Below, piece after piece: positions 8,855-17,185 of a DNA stretch of 64,000 nt; position 1 is the first letter of the stretch; each line of letters opens with the position of its first letter. Origin of the DNA: Flavobacterium aquiphilum (lineage in GTDB: Bacteria; Bacteroidota; Bacteroidia; Flavobacteriales; Flavobacteriaceae); assembly GCF_027111335.1 (NCBI RefSeq), contig NZ_CP114288.1, positions 1,984,001-2,048,000 on the forward strand, given 5' to 3'. The notes beneath the pieces were generated by a model. It was not told the origin of the DNA, searched no databases, and worked only from the letters and a program-made list of their open reading frames with translations. The position numbers and the translations under genes were made by a program.

Positions 8855-10240
8855 TTAAAATTCATTTATAAATAAGTCAAAATCACCTGTTGCAGCTACT
8901 TTTAACAAAAATGACTGCCACACATTATTGTTGACAATATCTCTGTCGATTTCGGCACGATTTAGAATGTATAGGGTTTGGGTCAAATCAGTCAAATCAG
9001 TTAGGCCATTTTTGTATAAAGTCGTTTTTTGCAGATAAGCCTGAGCAGCCGCTTTTACCTGTACAGGAGCTTCGGCATAATTATCAAGTGTGATTTTTAT
9101 TTTTTCTTCTGCCAAATTCAATTGTGATTTCAGTTCACGATCGGCCTGATTGTATTCTTCCTGCAAACCTTGAGTAACATACTTTTGAGCGCTTACTTGT
9201 TTACTCATTCGAAACGGAGTGGTTAAATTCCACGTAATTCCAATTCCGACCAGATAATTGGAACGGTCGGGATTCACGCCATCCAAATAATTTCTGCTGA
9301 ACGAATTTCGATCCAAAGCATAATCATAATTAAAACCCGAAGCTCGCGTTTGCATTACTCCAAAAGCGCTCATAGTTGGATAGTAAAATCGTTTGTACAG
9401 CTTTGTTTGTTGGTTGCTGTAATCAATTTTTGTTTTGTAGAATTTCAGCAAAGGATGTAGGCTGTCAGTGGCTTTTTCATCCATAACGATGTTCTTTGGA
9501 ATTTGGTTCACAAAAACAGTATCTGTAATAATGTTTTGTGGTGCAACCCCCATTAAATCGACCAATTTGCTGTTTTGCTCCTTTACCAGATTTTTGGCAA
9601 GGTTCAGGGCGATTTTAGCTTTTGAAACCTCGGCTGTCGCCAAAGTTGAATCTACTCCCGCAAGTAATCCGTTTTTAACCCTTGCAACGGCAGTTCTTTT
9701 GAAAACTTCGGTTCGGGCTAAATTTTTTTGTTGCGAAATCAATAATCTTTGGCTTGCCAATAAATTTAGATAAGCCGAAGAAATTTTAATTTCCTGTTGG
9801 AACTGTTCCTGTTTCAAATCGGTTTCTTTGGACTGAACATCAATTTTGGCCAAATTGATTTTTTCCTGAATTTTCCCAAAAGTGAAAAAGTCCCAGTTTA
9901 CGTTAGCGAGATACAAAGCCCCAAAAGCGGCGTTCCAGTTTTGTTCGGCCAATGTTGGACCGGAAGAAGCCGTTCCTAAACCATTAAATCCGTATAAAGG
10001 TCCGTTTTGTCCATTGACCGTTCCATAATCCTGTTGGGCTGACAAACTAAGATTGGGTAAATAATCGCGGTGCGCCTGTTTGAGCGTTTCGCGCGAAGCG
10101 TTGGCGTAGTTGTTTTTTGCTTTGATTGAACCAAAGTTTTCAAGACCTGTTTTTATGGCTTCTTTCAAAGTCAAGGTCTGTGAATAGCCCACAGTGGCAA
10201 AAATCAGTACAAGCAAAAAAGTAATTTTTTTGAAATACAT
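8855..10240 (-). CDS. TolC-family outer membrane efflux protein
   Basis: A 461-residue outer-membrane factor with a signal peptide (about residues 1-20, ending VGYSQ). Two OEP-type repeats carry the long amphipathic helices characteristic of TolC (LTLKEAIKTGLENFGSIKAKNNYANASRE-like at the N-terminus, and helices near 150-215 and 350-440). It forms the trimeric tunnel through which the RND pump exports substrate. It is the first gene of the operon and faces away from the LytS/LytTR pair, with 162 bp between the start codons. That arrangement fits control of the efflux operon by the divergent regulator, but no binding site was identified. Confidence 0.9.
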   Translation of the reverse strand: MYFKKITFLLVLIFATVGYSQTLTLKEAIKTGLENFGSIKAKNNYANASRETLKQAHRDYLPNLSLSAQQDYGTVNGQNGPLYGFNGLGTASSGPTLAEQNWNAAFGALYLANVNWDFFTFGKIQEKINLAKIDVQSKETDLKQEQFQQEIKISSAYLNLLASQRLLISQQKNLARTEVFKRTAVARVKNGLLAGVDSTLATAEVSKAKIALNLAKNLVKEQNSKLVDLMGVAPQNIITDTVFVNQIPKNIVMDEKATDSLHPLLKFYKTKIDYSNQQTKLYKRFYYPTMSAFGVMQTRASGFNYDYALDRNSFSRNYLDGVNPDRSNYLVGIGITWNLTTPFRMSKQVSAQKYVTQGLQEEYNQADRELKSQLNLAEEKIKITLDNYAEAPVQVKAAAQAYLQKTTLYKNGLTDLTDLTQTLYILNRAEIDRDIVNNNVWQSFLLKVAATGDFDLFINEF

Positions 10241-10402
10241 AAAACTTAAAAAATGATTAGTGGAGCAAAATTATTTCTCTTGCGTTGAAATAGTCCTTCT
10301 TAAATGATGTAATACAATCATAAATGACCAATTCAATTCATCATTTATTAGAAATAAAAACGAAATATTTATGGTTAATTTGCAAATTATTAAGTATCAG
10401 AA

Positions 10403-11437
10403 ATGGATAAAAAGTTCGATAATATGATGGATAACAAATGGTGGCAGGAAATTGCCGTCGTCTGTTTTTCATTCACCATTTATACGTTAAAAAATGATTG
10501 GATGCTATTCAGTTCCGTAGCTTCCATTTTGATGGGAATTTTGTTCTATCTGATTTTGTACATGCATGCCCAATTCAACCGTTTTTTCATATTGCCAATA
10601 TTATTCAAGAAACAAAGGCCGTTAACTTACATTGGTTTAACCTTATTGGGAGTACTTGTGTTTTCGATAGTTTTATTCGAAATCACTTCTTTGGACTTTT
10701 TCAATAAATTCAATTTGTACCAAAACTCGCATCAACGAAGTTATTTGTATCAATTAGCCAGTGTTTTAGGAACATTGGTTTGTATTTTGAGTCCGATAAT
10801 CGTTTTTAAATTTTATAGAATTCACAAAAGACAAACCGATGAAGCTTTGCTGTTCAATCAAATGCAGTTGAATGCGCTCAAAGGGCAGTTGAATCCTCAT
10901 TTTTTGTTCAATACATTCAATACACTTTACGGAATCAGTTTGGAATTTCCTGAAAGAACCTCCGATTTGATTATGAAAGTCTCGCAATTGATGCGCTATC
11001 AACTCGAAAGCAACAGCAAACAATGCGTTTCTCTTGAAGACGAACTTGATTTTATAAACAGCTATGTACAGCTCGAAAAAGAACGTGTAGGCTATCGTTG
11101 CGATGTTACTTATGATTGTAAAATCGACAATGAAAACGCTTATAAAGTCTCCCCAATGTTGCTGATTGCTTTTATCGAAAATGCTTTCAAACATGGAACT
11201 TGTGCCATAGAAAAATGTTTTGTCCGAATCATAATTACGGTTGAAAACGGTTTGCTGCATTTACATATCGTGAATTCGATTCCAAAGAAAAACGATGTGG
11301 TTTCAACTAGAATCGGAATAAAAAATACTATTGAGCGTTTGAATTTAATTTATGGAAAAGGCTATAAACTAGATATTCAGGACGATAAAAACACTTATAT
11401 TGTTGATTTGAAATTGCAACTCAAAAAGATTTTATAA
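10403..11437 (+). CDS. LytS/YehU-type sensor histidine kinase
   Basis: A 344-residue membrane kinase. About four hydrophobic segments (residues about 17-33, 37-55, 73-93 and 116-137) precede a His_kinase domain with the motif LNPHFLFNTFN, where His166 is the predicted phosphoacceptor. The C-terminal ATPase lid region contains PMLLIAFIENAFKHG (the N box) and a degenerate G-box region near RIGIKNTIERL. It lacks a separate sensor domain, so the membrane part may do the sensing. Its stop codon overlaps the start of the response regulator by one base, showing a tightly coupled pair. It is divergent from the efflux operon. Confidence 0.92.
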   Translation: MDKKFDNMMDNKWWQEIAVVCFSFTIYTLKNDWMLFSSVASILMGILFYLILYMHAQFNRFFILPILFKKQRPLTYIGLTLLGVLVFSIVLFEITSLDFFNKFNLYQNSHQRSYLYQLASVLGTLVCILSPIIVFKFYRIHKRQTDEALLFNQMQLNALKGQLNPHFLFNTFNTLYGISLEFPERTSDLIMKVSQLMRYQLESNSKQCVSLEDELDFINSYVQLEKERVGYRCDVTYDCKIDNENAYKVSPMLLIAFIENAFKHGTCAIEKCFVRIIITVENGLLHLHIVNSIPKKNDVVSTRIGIKNTIERLNLIYGKGYKLDIQDDKNTYIVDLKLQLKKIL

Positions 11438-12138
11438 TGAAAGAAGTCAAAAAGTGTATTATTGTTGATGATGAGCCGGCCGCACATTATGTTTTGGCGA
11501 ACTACATCAGACAGAATCCACAATTGGAGTTGGTTTTTCAAGGTTACAACGGCATCGAAGCCATGGATTATCTCCGGGAAAACAAAGTCGATTTGATGTT
11601 TCTTGATATTAATATGCCTGAGATTTCGGGTATGGAACTGCTGAAAATCATTCCAACACATCCTAAAACCATTTTAACAACCGCTTATTCCGAATACGCT
11701 CTTGAGAGTTATGATTACGGAGTAATTGACTATTTGCTGAAACCTATTTATTTCCCCCGTTTTTTAAAGGCTATCGACCGTTTTTTTGCATCCGAAAATG
11801 TGATCAAAACGGAGGAGGAAGTTGTCAATTCGGTAAGCGTAAAAGTGGATGGTTATTTTATCGATATCGAATTGGACCAACTTTTGTTTGCTCAGAGTTT
11901 TGGTAATTATGTGAAATTGTACACGTTGAAAAAGATTTATCTCGCCTCCATAACCACTAGTGAATTTGAGAAATGCCTTCCCGAAAAAAACTTTATGCGC
12001 ATCCATAAATCTTATATCGTCGCATTAGACAAAATTGATGCCGCCGAAAAGGATTTTGTCACCATTAAAGATGAAAAACTACCAATCGGAATCACATACC
12101 GCAGGGAATTGATCGATCGATTGAAGAATAAAAATTAG
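11437..12138 (+). CDS. LytTR-family response regulator
   Basis: A 233-residue regulator with an N-terminal receiver domain (acidic pair Asp11-Asp12, phosphoacceptor Asp57 in LMFLDINMP, and a conserved Lys in YLLKPI) and a C-terminal LytTR DNA-binding domain (about residues 130-230) with the typical FMRIHKSYIVAL segment. It is the cognate partner of the upstream LytS-like kinase, sharing one base at the junction. A likely target is the divergent TolC-RND-MFP operon; this is inferred from position only. Confidence 0.93.
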   Translation: MKEVKKCIIVDDEPAAHYVLANYIRQNPQLELVFQGYNGIEAMDYLRENKVDLMFLDINMPEISGMELLKIIPTHPKTILTTAYSEYALESYDYGVIDYLLKPIYFPRFLKAIDRFFASENVIKTEEEVVNSVSVKVDGYFIDIELDQLLFAQSFGNYVKLYTLKKIYLASITTSEFEKCLPEKNFMRIHKSYIVALDKIDAAEKDFVTIKDEKLPIGITYRRELIDRLKNKN

Positions 12139-12176
12139 AAATAAATGTGCTTACTAATTCAATTATTTCGATAACG

Positions 12177-12213
12177 AAGCCTGCTTACGATTAATTTCTG
12201 GCAGGCTTTTTTT
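12177..12213 (+). terminator. Terminator after the LytTR regulator
   Basis: AAGCCTGC (12177-12184) pairs with GCAGGCTT (12201-12208) around a 16-nt loop and is followed by a T-run. The unit lies between convergent genes. Confidence 0.75.
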
Positions 12214-12237
12214 ACTTGGAAAATAGGTTATAAAAAG

Positions 12238-13455
12238 TTATTTTATCCCCAAATCCAAATAAAACTGGTCAATATCTTTGGTATCCCAACCCATTGCTGT
12301 TATGATGGCTTTGGCCTTTCGAGCATAATCAGTTGCCGATTTTTTATCCTTGATTTTGTTGCACAATCGTGCGAGCAGAAAATTACTCTCAGCTGAATTG
12401 TTCAATTCCAGTGAATGTTTTGCCCACGCAATAGCTGTTTGTAAATCTTCTGTTTCTTTTACGTGGAGTATGTAAATTTTAGAAATCTCATTGATGGTTT
12501 TATAATCATTCCAAGCCCATTTTTGAACGGATTCTAGTGTAGTTTGTTTGTATTTTGTCCAACATTTGCAGGCCTCATACATCTGTAAATCGTATTTGAA
12601 TACTAAGGAATCTACTTTTGTGATATTACTGTTTTTTGCAATGGCCCTGCTTTTAGAATATGCAATAGAATCCATGCTTTCCATGTTGTGCGTTAAAGCT
12701 TGATTGACTACGCTAACGATTTTGGCATCGACTCTTTTGGGAGACGATACTTTGGCAAAATCACTTTGGTGATTCAACAGAAAATCAAACTCTTTTGTAT
12801 CCAATTTATTAACGCCAAAGGCAAAAATCTTCCAGTTGATAGCGGTAAATAGTTGATCTTTGGGTTGTGTAGACATGTATTTGGCAACAACATCATCCGT
12901 TTTGTATCTTTCAATGCTTTTTTTTATGGCATTTAGATAAAGAAGACAAGTTTCTGGGTTACTATTATTGTCATTAAATTGTTTCTCTAAATAGGGAATT
13001 TGAGTATTTGGATTTAATGCTTTTTTGGATTCCAAAATAAATTCTTCTGAAGTAAATTCTCCTCCGGTGCTATACAAATGGGTTTCGTTGTTATCCAGAA
13101 ATAAAAAGGTTGGAAACGAAGTTATTTTGAACTTTTTCATAAAATCTTTCCCCGTTTCCGATTCGCCATCCATCATTACGTTGATGTAATTGGTGTTGAA
13201 AAAATCAATTACAGAAGCGTCTTTTAAAACGGTATTTTTCATTTTGTTGCAATGCGGACACCAGGTGGCGTAAACCATAACAAAAATAGGCTTCTTAGTG
13301 GCTTTGGATTTTTCAAGTGCCGATTTATAGTCATTTTGCAAGAAATTGATCGCTGGTTTTTGCGCTTTTGCGATAGACACAAAAAGCAAGAGAACAATAA
13401 TGAAAGTGTGTTTTATTGCGAATTTCATTGATAGCATATTTGGAGAAATTTTCAT
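12238..13455 (-). CDS. Secreted thioredoxin-like protein with C-terminal helical domain
   Basis: 405 residues from the ATG at 13455. An internal ATG at 13428 gives a more compact signal peptide (MKFAIKHTFIIVLLLFVSIAKAQ) and is an equally good start. A thioredoxin fold (about residues 40-150) carries the redox motif CPHC (Cys66, Cys69 in the longer form) in the context ATWCPHCNKMK, with the cis-Pro region at ITSFPTFLFLDN. Residues about 160-405 are helical and end in a TPR-like segment. It probably acts in periplasmic thiol-disulfide exchange. The fusion of a thioredoxin fold to a TPR-like tail occurs in Bacteroidota, but the partner is unknown. It lies outside the PUL. Confidence 0.8.
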   Translation of the reverse strand: MKISPNMLSMKFAIKHTFIIVLLLFVSIAKAQKPAINFLQNDYKSALEKSKATKKPIFVMVYATWCPHCNKMKNTVLKDASVIDFFNTNYINVMMDGESETGKDFMKKFKITSFPTFLFLDNNETHLYSTGGEFTSEEFILESKKALNPNTQIPYLEKQFNDNNSNPETCLLYLNAIKKSIERYKTDDVVAKYMSTQPKDQLFTAINWKIFAFGVNKLDTKEFDFLLNHQSDFAKVSSPKRVDAKIVSVVNQALTHNMESMDSIAYSKSRAIAKNSNITKVDSLVFKYDLQMYEACKCWTKYKQTTLESVQKWAWNDYKTINEISKIYILHVKETEDLQTAIAWAKHSLELNNSAESNFLLARLCNKIKDKKSATDYARKAKAIITAMGWDTKDIDQFYLDLGIK

Positions 13456-13540
13456 TGTTTTAGAATCGCAATTTAACGTTTTTTACTAAGCCGATTTTTT
13501 TCATTTTGTCAAAAAAATCATAAATAATGGCCTGTAAGAT

Positions 13541-14101
13541 CTAGAAAAGTGTCCCTTGAATCATTTCGGGTTGCGGATTGTTGCCAAATTCAAAAGTGTC
13601 AATCACAAAAAACTGCTTTACTTTTTCGTCAAATTCTCTTAAGACCACGTTGTCGCAAACGAAGTTTAAGTCTATTGTAGTGAACATTTGGTTGGCTTTG
13701 ACAAGATTTTCGGGTTTAAGGCGACGGGCGATGGTAAGGTGAGGATTGTCGCTTTTCAGCATGTCGGGAAGAAGCAATGAGATATGGAATTGCTTCATGA
13801 TTCGCTTTAAACTTTTTTTGGAATCATTGTCGGGTGCTATAAAAAAAGCGCCGTTTGGAAAAGAACCAAATTCATTCAAATGCACATCAACGTTAGACAG
13901 TTTTGCGCATATTTTTTTGATTTGGGTTTTGATATTTTCAAGTTCCTTTTCGGTTGTTTTAAATTCGCAGATGGTGATATGCCCCACAGAATTTTTACTG
14001 TTGAACCAGCCCACTTCTGCCGCTAATTGCTCTTTCATGGATTTTACCAAACCAAGAATTTCGTCTGATGGATGAATAACAAGTGAATAGGTTTTTTGCA
14101 T
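13541..14101 (-). CDS. 2'-5' RNA ligase superfamily (2H phosphoesterase) protein
   Basis: The preferred start is the ATG at 14101 (MQKTYSLVIHP), giving 186 residues; the longer frame to 14155 begins with a TTG and adds an unlikely hydrophobic tail. It has the two HxTx motifs of the 2H superfamily: HIT at His41-Thr43 and HLT at His121-Thr123, about 80 residues apart as in the family. Such proteins act on 2'-5' or cyclic phosphodiester bonds in RNA or nucleotides; the natural substrate of most bacterial members is unknown. It is cytoplasmic and monocistronic, with no link to the PUL. Confidence 0.82.
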   Translation of the reverse strand: MQKTYSLVIHPSDEILGLVKSMKEQLAAEVGWFNSKNSVGHITICEFKTTEKELENIKTQIKKICAKLSNVDVHLNEFGSFPNGAFFIAPDNDSKKSLKRIMKQFHISLLLPDMLKSDNPHLTIARRLKPENLVKANQMFTTIDLNFVCDNVVLREFDEKVKQFFVIDTFEFGNNPQPEMIQGTLF

Positions 14102-14146
14102 GGAAAAAATTTTTGAAAGTAAAGATAAGGATTCCAAGACAGCATA

Positions 14147-14184
14147 AAATAACAAAAGCCTGTAAATACTTAAATTTACAGGCT
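14147..14184 (-). terminator. Terminator of the GH106-GH105-esterase operon
   Basis: AGCCTGTAAAT (14157-14167) and ATTTACAGGCT (14174-14184) form a perfect 11-bp stem with a 6-nt loop. On the minus strand it is followed by a T-rich run, 28 bp past the last operon stop codon. Confidence 0.8.
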
Positions 14185-14211
14185 CTTGAGAATTATTAAA
14201 AAAGTCAGTTT

Positions 14212-16017
14212 TTATTCTTTCTTCAAATTAGCAATAACTTCTGCCGGAACTTTGATAACAGTTCCATGACGAGTTCCCGTCGGGAAACTGATTTGTTCGG
14301 AGATGTCTTCCCAACCTTTGGAAGTTTGTTTTACAGCTCCGTATTTTTTCTGAGTATATTTATCAAAATAAACTGTCCATTCGTCATTAATCTGAATTGC
14401 TGTTGGTCCTTCAGCCCAGTAATTTCCTGTAATAGGGTCACTTGCTTTAGTGTAAGGGCCAGTTAGGTTTTTGCTATAAGCAATTTTTAAGTTTTTCTGA
14501 ACTGGAACTTTAGTCTCATCTTTTAGGAACATCGCATATCCTTCGCCTTGTTTTACAATAGTCGCATCGATGACATTGAAGCCTGGTTCATAAAGCAGTT
14601 TTGTAGGTTTGAATTTTTTGAAATCCTTGGTTGTGGTATAATATATTCTGTGATTATATCCTTTTTCCTCGGTTGATTGTGTTTCCGGAAATTTTCCGTC
14701 AATAGTGGAAGCCCAATAAATCATATATGTTTTTGACTTTTCATCATAAGTGATTTCGGGCGCCCAAGTGTTACGGGCTTTTTCTTCATGAGCCATAACC
14801 GGAATAAACTCTTGTTTTGACCAGTGAATCATATCTTTTGAAGAAGCATAGCCAATCCCTTTATCTGTCCAACTTACCGTCCAAACCATGTGGTACAAGC
14901 CGTCACCACCTTTTATGACACAAGGGTCTCTCATCAGTTTGTCTTTACCAACTTCAGGAGTCAAGAATGAAGCATCTTTCTTTAAAGCCTCCCATTTGTA
15001 GCCGTCATTGCTGTAAGCCAAGTGTAAACCGTCCTCTCCGTTTCCTTTGAAATAAGCAAATAAATAAGTGTCAGGACCTTTAATCAGTCCGTTGGCAGCT
15101 AACCATTTTTCGCAGGCGTTTGGCCAATTTTTATTGGTTCCGGCAACTCCTAAACCAAAACCGTGTCCGCCATTTTCATACAAATGCATTTCGGCTGGAA
15201 CTTTGTTTTGCTTTAATGCCAAATAATAATTGATGCTGTTTTCTACAGGAACCGCTTTGTCGTCAGTGGCATGTACCAAAAATGTCTTAGGAGTATTTTC
15301 GTTAACTTGTTTCTCATTCGAATATTTTGCAACCAATTCACTGCTGGCATTTTTCCCAATAAGATTTTCTTTCGAACCGCTGTGCGTAATTCCGTCTTCC
15401 ATTGAAATTACGGGATAAATCAAAATAGAGAAATCCGGACGAGCGCTGGTATTGTCTTTGGATTCATAAACCTTGTCATTGTAATGTGTTGACAAAGTAG
15501 AAGCCAAATGTCCTCCTGCTGAAAAGCCCATAATACCAATTCTTGATATGTCAAGATTCCATTCGTCAGCATTTCGGCGCAAAGTTCTTATCGCTTCCTG
15601 TGCATCCTGTAGTGGCCCGATTGTCCTATCTTTCATAATGGCATCACTTGGCAATCGATATTTCAAAACAAAAGCCGAAACTCCAACAGATTGAAGCCAT
15701 TTTGCTACTTTATCACCTTCTTTTTCGTGAGACAGAAGGGCGTAACCTCCGCCAGGGCAAATAACAACCGCAGCATTTTTAGCACCTTTGTTTTCTGCCA
15801 AAAATATTTTTAAGGTAGGTTCGGTAACTTTTTTAATTCCTGTAATATTTCCTTGAGCATCGATTCTTGGTTCTTCTTTATATCCTTCGGCAGTTATTGC
15901 ACCGGGGATATTGTCCCATAGTTTTATTTCTTTGCTTTGCGAAAAACAGGATATTGCCATTCCGAATAATAAACTTAATAAAGATACCTTTTGGCTAAAA
16001 TAGTTTAATTTGGTCAT
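14212..16017 (-). CDS. Fusion of an acetylesterase-type alpha/beta hydrolase and a GH43-like beta-propeller
   Basis: 601 residues from the ATG at 16017; the frame extends to a TTG at 16035, which is less likely. After a signal peptide (possible lipobox-like AISC at Cys24) there is an alpha/beta hydrolase (about residues 30-312) with oxyanion motif CPGGGY, nucleophile Ser166 in GFSAGGH, acid Asp252 or Asp253 in TDDKAVP and His285 in NGGHGFG. Residues about 317-601 form a five-bladed propeller like GH43, with RDP at Asp364 and a NTWAPEI segment. It probably removes acetyl groups and then a side-chain sugar from the same pectic substrate. Third gene of the minus-strand operon after GH106 and GH105, 26 bp downstream of GH105. 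Confidence 0.85.
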   Translation of the reverse strand: MTKLNYFSQKVSLLSLLFGMAISCFSQSKEIKLWDNIPGAITAEGYKEEPRIDAQGNITGIKKVTEPTLKIFLAENKGAKNAAVVICPGGGYALLSHEKEGDKVAKWLQSVGVSAFVLKYRLPSDAIMKDRTIGPLQDAQEAIRTLRRNADEWNLDISRIGIMGFSAGGHLASTLSTHYNDKVYESKDNTSARPDFSILIYPVISMEDGITHSGSKENLIGKNASSELVAKYSNEKQVNENTPKTFLVHATDDKAVPVENSINYYLALKQNKVPAEMHLYENGGHGFGLGVAGTNKNWPNACEKWLAANGLIKGPDTYLFAYFKGNGEDGLHLAYSNDGYKWEALKKDASFLTPEVGKDKLMRDPCVIKGGDGLYHMVWTVSWTDKGIGYASSKDMIHWSKQEFIPVMAHEEKARNTWAPEITYDEKSKTYMIYWASTIDGKFPETQSTEEKGYNHRIYYTTTKDFKKFKPTKLLYEPGFNVIDATIVKQGEGYAMFLKDETKVPVQKNLKIAYSKNLTGPYTKASDPITGNYWAEGPTAIQINDEWTVYFDKYTQKKYGAVKQTSKGWEDISEQISFPTGTRHGTVIKVPAEVIANLKKE

Positions 16018-16043
16018 AAAATTTGGTTTTGACAAAATAACGA

Positions 16044-17168
16044 TTATTTAATTTTATAAACCTCAGAACCTGCCAATAAAAAGCATCCCAATCCGTAATC
16101 TTCAAAATCAGGGATTTTGTCATAAGATAATGGTTGTCCGTCTTTTGGTTCTTTTCCTGTTGATTGCAAATAGCCTAAGAATCCATTGTCATGTAAGCTT
16201 TCTTTTGTGACAGCATTCCAAGCTTTTTGGATAACAGGTAAATAGGTTTCTTTTTTCAAAATTCCGCTGTTTACACCATAAGCCATTCCGTAAATGAATA
16301 AAGCTGTACCAGATGTTTCTTTTTCGCCAAAATTTGTTGGGTCATGCAAACTCACATTCCAGAATCCATCGGCTCTTTGAATTGGTTTCAATGCCGCAGC
16401 CATTGCTTTCAAATCGTTTACATATTGTTCTCTGTGAGGTGCATTTTTTGGAATTATGGTCAGGACTTTTGCCAAAGCTGCAATTACCCAACCATTCCCA
16501 CGGCTCCAATAGCAATCTTGTCCGTTTGGTTCTTTATACGGAGGATCAAAATCGGCATCACGCCACCATAGTCCGTCTTTTGGGTTGAAAAGACCGTGAT
16601 CACCATGTTTGTTTCTTGAATACATGTACATTTGGTACATTTTTTCGAAATAACGATCGTCTTTTTCGATCACCCCCATTTTTGCAAAAACAGGCATTCC
16701 CATTTGTATAGCATCAATCCAAGACCAGTCATCGAGTTGAGCAGTATTCAAAAGCATATTGATGTTTGCTCTTGTATTTTTTAATTTTTTTGAATCCGGT
16801 TCTAAATTGTATAAATCAATATAGGTTTGAGCAGCACAATAATTATCGGCATTTCGGGTAGTATTTCCTCCGTTAAAGCCCCATTTGTGGAATTCAGCCC
16901 AGGAATAGGCATAATCATAATAAGTCTCTTTTGGGAAAATTTCATGCAAAGCCATCAATCCTTCATAATAAACACCACGAGTCCAGATATGGCTAGGACG
17001 CTCTTTATTGGTAACAATGGTTTTGCCTACATCAGGCCATTTTTGCATAAAATAATCATTGGCAAGCATCATTTGTTTTAAAATTAATTTTTTATCAAAT
17101 GCTTCCTGAGCTGTAATCGAGCTTATTGATGAAAAACATAAGGCGAAAAACAATACTATTTTTTTCAT
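16044..17168 (-). CDS. GH105 unsaturated rhamnogalacturonyl hydrolase
   Basis: A 374-residue secreted (alpha/alpha)6-barrel enzyme of family GH105 (YteR/YesR type), which removes the 4,5-unsaturated uronic acid left at the non-reducing end by pectin or rhamnogalacturonan lyases. The signal peptide covers about residues 1-21. Family motifs are visible: WTRGVYYEGLMAL, the catalytic Asp152 in WIDAIQMGMPV (equivalent to the YteR catalytic Asp), SRGNGWVIAAL and ETSGTALF. Length is normal for the family. It follows GH106 by 17 bp and precedes the esterase fusion, so the three are one transcription unit. A second GH105 is encoded at 39.8 kb. Confidence 0.93.
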   Translation of the reverse strand: MKKIVLFFALCFSSISSITAQEAFDKKLILKQMMLANDYFMQKWPDVGKTIVTNKERPSHIWTRGVYYEGLMALHEIFPKETYYDYAYSWAEFHKWGFNGGNTTRNADNYCAAQTYIDLYNLEPDSKKLKNTRANINMLLNTAQLDDWSWIDAIQMGMPVFAKMGVIEKDDRYFEKMYQMYMYSRNKHGDHGLFNPKDGLWWRDADFDPPYKEPNGQDCYWSRGNGWVIAALAKVLTIIPKNAPHREQYVNDLKAMAAALKPIQRADGFWNVSLHDPTNFGEKETSGTALFIYGMAYGVNSGILKKETYLPVIQKAWNAVTKESLHDNGFLGYLQSTGKEPKDGQPLSYDKIPDFEDYGLGCFLLAGSEVYKIK

Positions 17169-17185
17169 TTTATTATTTGTTATAA

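Noticed and set aside
16018..16035. Longer N-terminus of the esterase-GH43 fusion
   Set aside because: It would start with a TTG; the ATG at 16017 gives a regular signal peptide.
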